Assembly: GCF_033958435.1 (NCBI RefSeq)
Contig: NC_134137.1
Span: 241,412,501 to 241,476,500, forward strand
Direction of reading: 5' to 3'
Source: Carettochelys insculpta
Lineage: Eukaryota; Chordata; Testudines; Carettochelyidae
Length of the DNA stretch: 64,000 nt
Position numbers and translations under genes: made by a program. Below are positions 1-11,904 of the stretch, piece by piece; within the stretch, counting starts at the first letter, position 1, and each line of letters starts with the position of its first letter. The notes beneath the pieces were generated by a model, which ran no database searches, was not told the DNA's origin, and worked only from the letters and a program-made list of their open reading frames with translations.

Positions 1-3000
1 AGAGGGGGAAGGAAAACCACTTCTGTGGCAAGATCTGTTGCCATTCTTTTAAAAGGCAGGTATTTCAATCTATTTGGAATCTGAGACACAGTCCTGTGGG
101 AGATGGACTGCTGGGCAGACTGCAAGTAAGAAAGACAGACATGCAAGATGCATACAGTCTATCCAGCGCTTCTGTGATATACCACAGGGTATCACTGTAG
201 TATGAGAGAGATAAATGCACACACCAATATAACACACAAACATTTGAGCTATATTACTGCTTGGGAAGATAAATTGGTCAACTAAAAGTAGGCACAATGG
301 GTTCTGTTTTTATTTCAGTTCTGCCAATGTACTTCTGGTACAGCTGTCCTGGATCTCACCTATCAAGCCAAATCAAAGGCTTTCTATGGATTTGGTTAAT
401 ATCCATAAACACATCTTGAGAAAGATCCATTTAAACCCTGATCCCAGGAGGTAGAAGTGAAACACGTGACTCTCCTTCATGCATCTCTCCCTGCCGAACC
501 CCTATTTCTACTCTCCATCTCAACAGCTGCGTATTAATTATGTGCTCCAAGTCTGGTTATTTCACGCAAGTACAACCATTAAATTAGAATAACTGAAGAT
601 CAGGAAGGATGATTAGCTTGGGCCAGAAAAATAAACATTTCCAGCCTTTTTGTTTTCATAAGTACTCCTAAAGCTTTTTAAATACAAACACAATAATTTA
701 GAGATGCCGTATCTGAGCTATAAACTAAAAGCTGTGGGAAATTAAATCTATTGGTTTTGTTCTGCAGATGTTAAAAGAGACTCCCACAGAATTTGCCAGG
801 TTGGGTTAGTTTTATCTTAGATGAATGTAATGAGCATCTGTTTTGATTCTTCTAACTGTTGATTTAATTTCCTTTTAAACTTGATACTGGTTGGTTTACA
901 CATGTGTGCAAAAATTGTAAACAGCCAAAGGTGAAGCCATTCCAACTTCCCAAACATTTCAAAGTTCTTTTAATAATAATGAAAATATTGAGTGTGCCAG
1001 ACAATACATAGCACCGTATTTATAATTAGTAGACTCTATTGCTATAGGTGTGTGAAATTATTATCCATATATCTGAGTGTTGTCATTCATGTAATAAATT
1101 GCAAAATCCTAAGATAAAGAGTAGAACCATTAAAAAAACAATATTTATGAATATGTCTGCAACTTGTATGCGATTATCATCCCTTTACCTGGCTTCTTCC
1201 CACTAATTTCCTCCTTCAGGACTATTTCCAACATACCAGACATCTCAGCAGCAACAAACTCCCATCCTCTTTTAAAAAGCAAACTAACGGGGAAAAACAA
1301 AAAACAAAAGAAAACAAAACAAAAAACCAGCTATATTTCTACAAAGTTACAGCTGCACAGAATTCTCATCTTGGGTGTCAGATCATCAGTGTGAAAAAAA
1401 GCACCTTATTTAGTTATTTTAATTCTTAAGCACTGCTGCATGGGAAACTCACACCCTGCTGGAGACTCAGTTCAATTCCAGCTATGGCGGGACAGCCCCC
1501 GCTCCATACTCCATATACACACACACGCACACACCATACAGAGGAGGAAGAAGATCAATTTTGTCTGTGTCGCCATCCAGAGTCTGAGGTCTGTGGGATG
1601 TTCCATACTATGGCATCGAGGCATTGCTTTGCATACTCAAAGACATAAAATGTTGAGGGGTTTGGCTTGCTGTCATGAATAAGCCTGGCTGCGCAAATCA
1701 CAGATTGAAGACTGACCTTTGCTATATCAGGTAATTCAGCCAAATTTGAACTGATTTTCTTTCTTGGAACCAGAAATAGGTACCTCACTGCACCCAGGAT
1801 TATTTTCCTAACAAACTTCCGTGTTATGCTGCAAGCTGTGGAGGCTTTACAGCTATTTGAAAACAAAACAATTAACCAAAACAACCCAAAGACACATCAG
1901 GTCACAAAATTTTTCATTTTGTAAGGGAAAGTGTTATGTAGCTTAAATGTAATGTCACTCCCCCTGTATTTGTTAAATCAGAAGAATTAAGTTGGAGTTA
2001 CCCACCCCATCCCAAAATGCCAGCCAAGGCCTTATTGTGCAAGACTGATATTGCGATAAGAGCAGATTTTCCTTGACATTGCAACAGAGCCAATCATTTT
2101 ATAAACTACAGGATCATCCATCATAGAAACCCACCTAAAAGTGTGCACCCAATATTCAGCTGCTACATTGAACAGCTGAGCTACTTCCTCTCTATAATAA
2201 AGGTGTCATTAAACACTTTATTTCAAGTTCCTTGCTAAAACACAACATAATATTAGGAAATGTTAAGATTGTTTTTAAAATTGCCCAGCAATTTGTTTTT
2301 GCCTTTGATATTAATAGGCATAATTGAGACAATTTATACAGTGAAGTAGCTGTCAACATCCTTTCAGTTCCTTTCAACTGAATTAGCATTTTTTCCCACA
2401 TGTTTACTGCTTGTGGCAAGAGTTTGTTTATTTGGGACAAGTATAGTCTTGCATAGGAAGGCAACCTGGGTGATGCATCGGTAAGAGAGAAGACACTGTG
2501 TTATATTCATCCATATATTTGTTAGAGTGAGTAAATTTGAAATTATGCCCCCCCCACACTTTTTCCCTTTTCACAAAATTCATTATGTAATATTGGAGTT
2601 AATACAAGCCACAATACAATATAATTTCTAAGCTTAATGCTGTAATTATGCTGAATATACTTCGGTCAAGTGATCCTATTAAAATAGTGTAACCCTTTTA
2701 TTTTTGAAAAGAACCAAAGTACTGGTTGTTACAAAGTTGGGGAAGTTGCTCCATGGGCAGATATAATATTACTAAATCCTTTCCATAGAGTGTAATATAA
2801 ACAACAATAGATTCAACAGCTGATGTTATCATAGCTGGTTCACTTTTTTCAGTGATAGGTAAGGGCAGGAAACTAGCATAAATTTCTGATTATGGCTCCA
2901 ATGTTAACTCCTCAAAGTTTTTAAAGAGAAAAACAAAATCTTTCCTCACTCTTTAGCTGACTAATTTTACTATCTCTGGTTGGGGAGTTTTTAAACTAAC

Positions 3001-3723
3001 AGATACAAACAAATTAGAGAATGGTAGATCTGTTTTATATTCAATTATAGAGATATTTAAACCAACATCCCAATTCTCCAATCTGAATCCACACAAGTCC
3101 TTGCTAAGTTCTAAATCAGTAAATCGAACTCCACCATTCAAGCTAATGTGGCTGTATGTGTGGCTGACACTACATAATCCAGCTGTTAGAGCAGGCCAAA
3201 GAGAACTCCTCTTCTTCCACGCTGGCTAGCTTTTCTGCATAAGCTGATAGAACAAAAGTTTCTCAATCATACTCAGGCCATTCTTCTTTATCATCTCTAA
3301 TTGTTCATCTAAGAGAAAAATCTATCCTGTAGGGTCTAAAGATGTACTTTTTCACTGTTACAGGAATTAATAATTAAAAATTATTTAGATCAATCAACAT
3401 TGTCGGTTGAATAAGATCAGTGTTTAACAGTAGTTTCTTAAATACCTTTGTGTAAATGCTGGCAAATGTTATCTGTGCCATCATGAACCTTGAAGAATTT
3501 CAGTACTATTAAAGCAGATTAATCTGGATTTTTTAAAAAAAAGGAAAAGTTGAACCTCTCAAGTCTGGCACCCTTAGTACCTGACTGGCACTGAATCAGA
3601 GAATTTACCGAACCACATGAAGTCAATATTGTTTGGCAGCATTACAAACACTGCCACTGCTTACTGAGCTCTTAGAAGACATTTAGGTGTAATTTACACC
3701 TAATTAACAGCACAGAACACTGA
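1..3723. other. Intergenic DNA, no gene recognised
   Basis: AT-rich non-coding DNA. No open frame has protein-family character; all are short and stop-bounded. It contains a short CA-rich run near 1505-1530 and an A-rich, AAAAC-like low-complexity stretch near 1290-1325. No transposon ends or RNA genes were recognised. Confidence 0.6.
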
Positions 3724-3838
3724 GGCTGGGTCTACACTTGCCCCCAACTTTGAAGGGGGCATGTTAATTAGGGCAATGGGAGATTACTAATGAAGTGCAG
3801 CAGTGAATATGCAGTACTCCATTAGGTTAATTCTCTTC
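3724..3838 (+). mobile_element. Solitary arm of a foldback MITE family
   Basis: Starts GGCTGGGTCTACACTTG and then follows, with substitutions, the order of motifs seen in the left arm of the large inverted repeat at 58,844-59,269: a 'gggagcatggtaa'-like block, 'gggagattac.aatgaagtgc', 'atatgcag', and 'taattctc.cccc'. Only one arm is present; the opposite arm and central loop are missing. It is therefore a truncated or internally deleted copy. The family is inferred to be Harbinger-like from the better-preserved copy. Confidence 0.6.
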
Positions 3839-4317
3839 CCTTCCAAAACAATATGTATTTTAATGTAATAACTGAATTTTGAGACAGTTGTTAACAGATT
3901 CCAATCCTTCATATGAAACTGAGGCTGATGAGAATCAACACTCAAATATCTTATTTTAAATATTGATTTGAAATGAGAAATGAGACAACACTACTCATCT
4001 CTCTTATGTTATTAACTTTTTATGTAGCTGCAATGATGGGTACCAATAAGGTACAACAGAGTGAGGTCGTGAAAGCCAGTGCAAGCAAAGTTGACAATAA
4101 AAGTCTTTGAAATCAATAACATTTTACTGTAGATAAAATTTGCCTCCTATTTTGGGGCATTCAGTGGGATTTAAGTGATATTGAACGTTTTATGCTGATC
4201 CTCTGCACAGGAGTTAATTTCACCTTCTGGGCCAAATTATAGCTAACCCTGTTCAAGTGTATGTGAGGGTGAAGATATTGCTGATTACATTTCTCAGATT
4301 ACCAGTATTAATGACAG

Positions 4318-4776
4318 GGGTATATTATAATAGCAGCATGTTGTATGGATGTGAGACATGGGTGATAATGAAAGATTTGAAAGGAAGAATGTTGGCATTC
4401 GAAAGGAGTTGTTATAGAAAGATTCTGAGAATAGGATGGATGCAGAAGGTCACGAAGGAGGAATTATATAGAAAGATACAGCCAAAAGAAAACCTGCTGC
4501 AGAAGGTTATAAAAAGGAAGCTACAACTATTTGGGCATATTTGCAGAATGAATGAGGAATGAAAAATCAAGACCCTAGTATTCGGCATAATGGATGGTTT
4601 GAATAGGAGAGGCAGACCCCACAGAGAATGAATAGATGATGTAGTAGATTGGTGTGGAGCTAGTGTACCGAAACTAAGCCACTCTGCACTGGACAGGGAA
4701 AGATGGAAGGAAATAGTGAGAGAGGCATCAGACACCAACAGACGCTGAGCCCACGGTTATTGATGATGATGATGAA
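4318..4776 (+). mobile_element. Non-LTR retrotransposon (RTE-like) 3' end, copy A
   Basis: The frame opening near 4257 encodes residues typical of the far C-terminus of vertebrate non-LTR reverse transcriptases: SMLYGCETW, then AFERSCYRKILRI, then LQLFGHICRMNEE. After a TGA at 4560-4562 the same frame continues with an RGRPH-type motif, a second TGA, and a tryptophan-rich end, so it is a relic with two in-frame stops and no function. It ends in a short (GAT)n tail at about 4758-4775, the usual microsatellite tail of RTE-type elements. A second, shorter copy lies at 26,110-26,368 in the same orientation. The RT catalytic domain is not present, so this is a 5'-truncated insertion. RTE clade membership is inferred from the motif style and tail. 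Confidence 0.75.
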
Positions 4777-4901
4777 TGTTATAATACAAAACATTCAGTG
4801 CAAAAGTTATGGTTGCTACAGCAACCTGATCATGATCATAACATGATCATGTTGCACAGCCTGTATGTTTTTTTATGTTAAATATATATTATGGTATAAT
4901 C

Positions 4902-5182
4902 CAGAGTGGGCCAAGCTATGGCTCACAAGTCATTCGCGGCTCTTTTACCATTAAAATGCAGCTTGCAGAGTTCCCCTTTCCATCACCCTCATTCTCCACC
5001 TACCAGACTTGGTGAGGTGGGGAGCCTCGGACCTCTTAATGTGCTTGGGGCTTCTGTTCAATGGGGAGCATCTGCCCAAGATCAAGGCTTCAGCAGAAGT
5101 GGGGCTGCCTCCTGGCAGGCGTGTCTCTGCTCCTAACTTCTGAAGATTGTCATATACAGCCAGTAAATTTGGCCACTCGTAG
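4902..5182. mobile_element. Probable hAT-type MITE
   Basis: Begins CAGAGTGGGCCAAGCTATGG and ends near TTTGGCCACTCGTAG, a degraded inverted pair resembling CAGGGGTGGCCAAACTG. The interior 'cggctcttttaccattaaa' is a widespread reptile repeat block. I could not find a convincing 8-bp target duplication, so the borders are approximate. Confidence 0.5.
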
Positions 5183-5710
5183 CATATATCAATGTATGCA
5201 TTTACCAAGCAAAAGTGGAAAAGAAAATGTACTATATATCTGCAACATAGACCAGTTAAATGTGGAGTAGGAACTTCAATTTTTGCAAATCCCAACTTAT
5301 TTTGGTTTTAAAATGTGCAGCTCACTGGAGCAGTGTTTTTAGAATTTAATTTCCCTACATTTTATGAAGTGTAAGGAACAACAGGAGAAAAGGCGGATTC
5401 AAACCTACATAAAATTAAGCCAATTTAAAGCTTATACCACCTTTAACAATGTAAAACCATTTAAATTCCTAAAGGCAGTACAAGTACCTTACCTGCCTTT
5501 ACTTCTGTTGAAAGCAGCATGAGATGCTGTAACATCATGTGATGGCATAAATATTTAAAGTGCACTACAGATTAAAGACAATATAATTGCTTATGTTACC
5601 TTACTGTCTTCAAAAGATAATATGGAGCCTGGAGGGCTTGAATGAGGCCCAGGGAAGACAGCAGCTCAACTTCATTTTTTACCCTGTTTTTAAAATTGTT
5701 CTTACACTCA

Positions 5711-6241
5711 GGCTTGGTCTGCACTAGGAAGGTAAGTCAATTACAGATGCAATGATGGGAGGTGGGATGGATGGCCAGTTGAGATTACAGTCACTGAACC
5801 GGTGTTGTCAATATAGTGTAGGGGAAAATCAAAAATTATTTCCTCCTACATTCTTCTGAATCCAACATTCTGGGCCCCTGCATGATTTTCATAGATCACA
5901 TTTTGGCAATGATGCAAGGTGGGATGGATGGCCAGTTGAGAATACAGTCACTGCACCCATGTTGGCAATGTAACGTGTGGGAAAACCAAAAATTCTTTCT
6001 TCTAATTTTGAGTGTCTTCTTCATTATTTCCAGGGATCAACATATTTTCAGGGATCAGGAGGGGAATGGTGAAAATGCAATGGGAAAGTCAATGTTAGCC
6101 AATGTGTGTGTGGCAGCAATGACGCAACTTTGTGGGGAGCAAGATGTGAAGTCAGGCTTGTCAAAAATTGAACTTATAAATTCCAAAATTAGAAAATTGA
6201 TATAAATAAATTTGAATTTACCTCATAGTGTAGATGTAGCC
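5711..6241. mobile_element. Harbinger-like MITE with TCA target duplication
   Basis: Left end GGCTTGGTCTGCACT and right end GTGTAGATGTAGCC form imperfect inverted termini. Both sides are flanked by TCA (5708-5710 and 6242-6244), and the rebuilt target reads C-TCA-G. That is close to the C-TWA-G target of PIF/Harbinger transposons. There is no transposase. The inside holds a tandem duplication (separate entry). The 107-residue open frame running through it is not coding. Confidence 0.65.
5751..6010 (+). repeat. Internal tandem duplication, period 157 bp
   Basis: GGTGGGATGGATGGCC begins at 5761 and again at 5918. Downstream, both units share 'cagttgaga.tacagtcactg', a GTTG.CAATaT-like block and 'aaaa.tt.tttc'. 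The two units have diverged noticeably, so the duplication is not recent. It sits wholly inside the MITE at 5711-6241. Confidence 0.75.
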
Positions 6242-6455
6242 TCAGCACTGTTCCATTTCAAGTACTCCTCTAAAGTAGCCAGTACTACTTCTTTGCACTC
6301 CAGAGAAAGACTGATGTGACCCTGTTGAGCCTCCCTTCTTATCTGGCCCTACCTTGCCCTGCTGGGGTGCTCCAACAAGCCTACTTCTGACTGGCTGTCT
6401 ACAAGTCCGCCTCCCACTGGTTTTATCTTGTGTATCCTCTCTAAGTGCTGCTAAA

Positions 6456-7166
6456 GGCTACGTCTACATGTGCACACTACATCGAAATAGCTTATTTCGA
6501 TGTAGTGACATCAAAATAGTCTATTTCGATGAATAACGTCTACACGTCCTCCAGGGCTCGCAACGTCGATGTTCAACTTCGACGTTGGGCAGCACCACAT
6601 CGAAATAGGCGCTGCGAGGGAACGTCTACACGCCAAAGTAGCACACATCGAAATAAGGGTGCCAGGAACAGCTGCAGACAGGGTCACAGGGTGGACTCAA
6701 CAGCAAGCTGCTCCCTTAAAGGGCCCCTCCCAGACACAGTTGCACTAAACAACACAAGATACACAGAGCCGACAACTGGTTGCAGACCCTGTACATGCAG
6801 CATGGATCCCCAGCTGCCGCAGCAGCAGCCAGAAGCCCTGGGCTAAGGGCTGCTGCACACGGTGACCATAGAGCCCCGCAGGGGCTGGAGCGAGAGCGTC
6901 TCTCAACCTCTCAGCTGATGGCCGCCATGGCGGACCCCACCATTTCGATGTTGCGGGACGCAGATCATCTACACGTGCCCTACTTCGACGTTCAACTTCA
7001 AAGTAGGGTGCTATTCCTATCCCCTCATGGGGTTAGTGACTTCGACGTCTCGCTGCCTAACGTCGATTTCAACTTCGAAATAGCGCCCAGCACATGTAGC
7101 CGTGACGGGCGCTATTTCGAAGTTGGGGCCGCTACTTCGAAGTAGCGTGCACGTGTAGAAGCAGCC
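6456..7166 (+). mobile_element. Palindrome-rich non-autonomous element, copy 1 (711 bp)
   Basis: Terminal motifs are GGCTACGTCTACATGTG on the left and CACGTGTAGAAGCAGCC on the right. Both subterminal regions are built of short palindromes based on ATCGAAAT and TTCGAA, for example 6477-6505, and a decayed palindrome at 6978-7008. The centre (~6660-6950) is more ordinary GC-rich sequence shared with the copies at 9,988 and 11,905. The ORFs of 105 and 121 residues found in the copies arise only because the copies are related; they show no known domain. This copy has more CpG decay than copies 2 and 3 (for example TCAAAAT for TCGAAAT), suggesting an older insertion. The target duplication is ambiguous. 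Confidence 0.8.
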
Positions 7167-8304
7167 TTAATCTTCCATCTGCCTTTGTGGGGCTGCCCCT
7201 AACCACACACAAGATAAGGGAAATTCTTGGGTTGCATGAACCTCTGTGTTACCCTTGCTCTCAGCTTCTGTTGCAAGTGGATTTGCCATTGTGACCAAGG
7301 TGCTCTCTTTAGTTTAGGGCCAACTGAGGAGATGTTAAAGCAGGCTTCAGGCCAGCAGGTTTCTGTATGCAGAAGGTGTGTATCTGGCATATAGCCACCT
7401 TTGTCCTCTGCCCTCAAACCTTTAGTCCTGTGCTGAGCTCAATTCATTCAAATCAGAAGAACCTAGCCCTGTACCTTGAAACTCAGTTTCCCTTTCCAAT
7501 TACCAAACATGTAATGATACTTGTGACTATTTTACCTTGATCTAATTGAATGCACTTAATAGGCGTTTCAGTGTGAAGAGGTCTATACCTTGACTGTCCA
7601 AACTGGTATTTCTCTCTCTGGGCATCAGTGTATTTTATTTACAAGCAGCACCATGTGTGTTGCTAACTTTACTCTGCTATTTACATTTATTTGATTTTAT
7701 TTTCCTTACTTGGCAAGCTGGTGAATATATATATATATGTATTTTTCAGCTGTACAATTAGTTGTATATTTGATATGTATAATATTTTTATAGAGCACAC
7801 ATTTTATGATGGGTTGCACAACAAAGCACAGTATGTCTGAGCACCTTTATTATTTGTGTACCATACCCTAGCTGCAGGCGCTCAACACCTCTCAGGATTG
7901 GTAACTGAATATTTCAAAAGTGAAAACATTTTGTAAGTGGCAATAATATCAGTTGAGATTGAGCAAAACAAAAATTACAGGAAATTATCTTGTGGTTCTC
8001 AGCTTTGTTTCAGTAGTCTGGGCCAACTTCTGAAGTTCATGTGGAGTTCTACTGATTTCAGTGGGAACAAGATTAGGCCCTCAGCATGTGCAAAAGCCAT
8101 TTTTAGTCTGTGCACGCTACCATTCTGAGTATCATCCCTTTAATTACATATTTAACTACAGCTTACCACAATATATCTTTCCTAACATTAGTCAAGCAGA
8201 AAACATTACCTCAAAGGACTTAAAGACATATAGCAATCACCTGCAGTGTGTTTTTTACTGCTGGTGCTGTTTCATATCTTAACCCCTTCAGTGCCTAATT
8301 AATG
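7167..8304. other. Intergenic DNA, no gene recognised
   Basis: AT-rich sequence with a short (AT)n run at about 7725-7738. No coding frame or transposon ends were recognised. Confidence 0.6.
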
Positions 8305-8594
8305 CAGGAGTAAATAATAAGTGGCCACCAGCTCTTTATTTACTTACCTGTCTGCAGGTCTAGCTAATCTCAGCTCTCATTTGCTGTGGATCACCATTCC
8401 TGGACAAATGTAGCTGCAGGAATCAGCACCGACAGGGACAACACTTTCCACAGCTCCCATTGGCCAGGAACAACGATCCATGGACAAAAGGAGCTGCAAG
8501 CAGCCGTACTTGCAGAGAGGCAGGTGAATGAAGTGCCAGTGACCTGCCAAGGGCTAACCTTGGTGAACCACCTCTAGCTAATTGCTCACCCCTG
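8305..8594. mobile_element. hAT-type MITE with 8-bp target duplication
   Basis: The right end is ATTGCTCACCCCTG, the complement of the hAT-like terminus CAGGGGTGAGCAAT. The left end, CAGGAGTAAATAAT, is a decayed version. The flanks are AATTAATG (8297-8304) and CATTAATG (8595-8602), identical at 7 of 8 positions. The interior has 'agctcccattggccaggaac', a block common in turtle hAT MITEs. There is no transposase. Confidence 0.8.
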
Positions 8595-8660
8595 CATTAA
8601 TGAACTCTAGGTGCGACACAATTCCTTTGACTTCAGTGGAATGTGGGAATATACACACAA

Positions 8661-8929
8661 GCTACATCTACACTGGAAGCATCTGCCTACGGAAGTTACT
8701 ATGGAAAGAGATGTTCCAACAAAACTTCTGTTGACAGATCCTGTCTACACATCAAAGCGGATTGATCTTTTGATTCGCTCCGTCAACAAAAGGGGCCCCC
8801 TGGAGTATCTACACGGCTTTTTTGTTAATGGTATCTGTTGACAAAACACATTTTGTGTGCAGACACTCCATGAGCTTTCTCTACAAAACCCCAGTTTTGT
8901 CTACAAAACTCTCTGATGTAGACATAGCC
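8661..8929 (+). mobile_element. Short inverted-repeat MITE (family shared with 27,461-27,729)
   Basis: Terminal motifs are GCTACATCTACACT and GATGTAGACATAGC. The interior has 'tctgttgacaga', 'gggccccctggag' and 'ctacacggctttttt'. The element at 27,461-27,729 carries the same blocks in reverse orientation, so the two are copies of one non-autonomous family. Flanks are CACAA and CACAG; no exact duplication survives. Superfamily is not certain; the termini look Harbinger-like. Confidence 0.7.
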
Positions 8930-9987
8930 ACAGTGATTCTTACATGTTCCACTTTGTCAGCTGCATGTCTAATATTTATAATACAGCAAAGGGGTTACAC
9001 ATCTTGGGTTTACCTTGAGCGAAACAGAAAAACCTTTGTGCCTGAGTGATGGCCCAAATTCAATAATCTCTTTTGCCTTCTCTTTTGCATACCTTCTCTT
9101 TTGCCCTTCCTGAGGTATGGTGATGAGGCCCACTTCTGAGCTATAGGTTTTAGGTCACATGAGAGATGCTTGATAATTCTTTTAAGGTTCTGTGCTTTTC
9201 GTAATAAGAAGGTGATGATAAGTTATTGTGGAAAACAGGGCACCTGTTAAGGAAGCTTGAATGGCTCACTGAGCCATTTCTAAATTCATCCACATGGATG
9301 ATTCAGGTTTAAGGAACAAAGAAAACAATTCAAGATCATTCCAACCTGAACCCAGAACTGAGTTATTTTTGGAGTTAATACTTACTACAAATCTTACTGT
9401 ACACGGGCAATACCCACTGTCTCGACCAAGCACTGGAAGATGAATATGCAATGCTAAAAACATGAGCTTCCACAGCTTGAACTGAAGGGACAAGTTTACA
9501 AGATGAGGGCTGTAACTGATGCACATCACCTGTGGGCTGGAAACAGAAAGGAGCAGGAAATGAAGGCACAAAGGCACACTGACAGCAATTGGCAAAGAGT
9601 TCACTCTTCTATAAGAGCAATTCCTGACAGGCCTGACAGACTCAAAACGCCTAGCATAGCAAATGGAGCCACATAATTGTTGTGCTATTGTTGTTGTATT
9701 AGTGATATTTAAGGACTCTTTGTCCACCATGTAGATTAAGTACTGTAAACCAGCACATTGGAAGTTCCATTTGCATATGGGCTCCAAAGGAAAGGAGCAC
9801 AGAGGGGAAAAAAAAAAGGCACCAAGACCCTGGGGGCTAACTTGGCCATGTGCACAGATAAGAACTTTATGGGAGACAAGTAGGGCACCTTGTCCTGCAC
9901 TAAAGAAAGTAAACAGACAGCATGGTTTACATGTCTGAAAATGGAATCCCAAATAGCCTGGATTGGAAATGCCACAAAGTACACATA
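8930..9987. other. Intergenic DNA, no gene recognised
   Basis: Non-coding by inspection. A long minus-strand open frame (9266-10219) crosses it, but continues into the MITE at 9,988 and has no domain or plausible exon structure. An A-rich run lies near 9810. Confidence 0.6.
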
Positions 9988-10697
9988 GGCTACGTCTACA
10001 CGTGAAGCCTACATCGAAATAGCTTATTTCGATGTAGCAACATCGAAATAGGCTATTTCGATGAGTAACGTCTACACGTCCTCCAGGGCTCGCAACGTCG
10101 ATGTTCAACTTCGACGTTGCACAGCACCACATCGAAATAGGCGCTGCAAGGGAACGTCTACACGCCAAAGTAGCACACATCGAAATAAGGGTGCCAGGCA
10201 CAGCTGCAGACAGGGTCACAGGGCGGACTCAACAGCAAGCCGCTCCCTTAAAGGGCCCCTCCCAGACACAGTTGCACTAAACAACGCAAGACCCACAGAG
10301 CCGACAACTGGTTGCAGACCCTGTGCCTGCAGCATGGATCCCCAGCTGCCGCAGCAGCAGCCAGAAGCCCTGGGCTAAGGGCTGCTGCCCACGGTGACCA
10401 TAGAGCCCCGCAGGGGCTGGAGAGAGAGCATCTCTCAACCCCTCAGCTGATGGCCGCCATGGCGGACCCCGCTATTTCGAAGTTGCGGGACACGCAACGA
10501 CTACACGGTCCCTACTTCGATGTTGAACGTCGAAGTAGGGCGCTATTCCTATCCCCTCATGGGGTTAGCGACTTCGACGTCTCGCCGCCTAACGTCGAAG
10601 TTAACTTCAAAATAGCGCCCGACGCGTGTAGCCGTGACGGGCGCTATTTCGAAGTTAGTGCCGCTACTTCGAAGTAGCGTGCACGTGTAGACACGGC
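9988..10697 (+). mobile_element. Palindrome-rich non-autonomous element, copy 2
   Basis: Same orientation and internal order as the copy at 6,456. Left end GGCTACGTCTACACGTG; right end CACGTGTAGACACGGC. It keeps many intact TCGA sites. A palindrome at 10,510-10,540 has 15-bp arms around one central base with a single mismatch, and a subterminal palindrome at 10,009-10,037 is identical to that of copy 1. The flanks are CATAG and TATAG. No transposase is encoded. Confidence 0.85.
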
Positions 10698-11904
10698 TAT
10701 AGGGTGAGATAAGCTTCTTTGGATGGATGGGTGCTGGTAACCTGTTAAAGGTAAGTTTAGTCTCCAGAAATCATGTTATCATTTTGTTATACATGTGACC
10801 TTGCTGTTTACATTATCCTTACTCATCATTTCTTAAATCTTAATTTTTGATGATAAAGTTACAACTGTTTTGGTGACTACAGTACCTCAGTGCTGTGGTA
10901 TGACACAAGGAGCTGATCCTGAGCTGAACCATCCATGCTGGTGTGCACACTATCCCTTTTGGAGACAGCAGATCTGGTAAGTTTGGGAGTGTTTGGTGGA
11001 TAAGGGGCTGCAGCAGGGGTCTCTAAGGGATTTAGGAGCTGTTTTATGTTTACTGTTAATGTGCAAGGCCAAGCTAGGGCTGACAAAGCCTGGGGGACAC
11101 TAACAGGCTAACAGGCTGGGGATGGCAGGAAGCTGATGCCCAGATAAGCATAGCAGTTCCTCCTCTCACTGGAGGCAGTGGGATAACAAAGGGACATACT
11201 GTGCTGGGTACTCCAATTAACGTCACAGCAGCACACACCGAACAGGGGACTGTAATACATTTCAGATTTTTCCTCATTGTGCAGACAGCTTTTTCCAACT
11301 CTACCTTTTGTGCTTGGAATTCATGAGAAATGAAAAGTGACAAAGGAGAGTAGGATTGTATAAAAAGGAAGCTTAACTCAACTGTGTGAACAGCCACTGA
11401 TTCTTTACACTTTGGGGAACCCGTTTCGCGAGTCTGATTCAGCATCTTTGCACTTCAAAGCCCCCCTATGTGGTAACATAAGCAGTTAAATAAAAGACAG
11501 ACACATGATATCATCATGCAGTTATACTGACTGATCAGTGATACTAAGGACAGGACACAGTCTGAGGTTTCAATTAAAAAGTCATCATTTACAACAGGCA
11601 CCACTTGGGAAGAATCAGAATTATTTGATATTTAAAGCCTAGGGCAGCAAGTGACTCTCTCAGATACCACATCATGGTAAATGTTTCAAAACTTTGATCG
11701 CTTAGCAACAATCACTGTACACCCAGCCTTTCCTGAGAGCTGATTATCCCTTTTATGGACAACATATGCTTCTGATGAGCGTCACCATACATCTTAACAA
11801 CAGCCTTATTCAGCAGACTAAGCATCCAAGCTGCCTTGAGTGCCACTATGTAGTACACTGGAATTGTATGCAGTAGTCATCAACAGGCCCTTCTTCCTTC
11901 TTTA
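10698..11904. other. Spacer between two inverted MITE copies, no gene recognised
   Basis: 1.2 kb of ordinary non-coding sequence lying between copies 2 and 3, which face in opposite orientations. No family-like protein frame or RNA gene was seen. Confidence 0.6.

Noticed and set aside
6529..7145. 105- and 121-residue frames also found in the other two element copies
   Set aside because: Similarity between copies is explained by their being the same transposable element; no domain is present, and the frames include the palindromic non-coding ends.
9863..9900. Short match to the SINE ('agtagggcacct')
   Set aside because: Only about 12-16 bases match and no head or tail is present; probably chance.
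9266..10219. 317-residue open frame on the minus strand
   Set aside because: It runs from unique DNA into the MITE copy at 9,988, has no recognisable domain, and its composition matches the non-coding surroundings.
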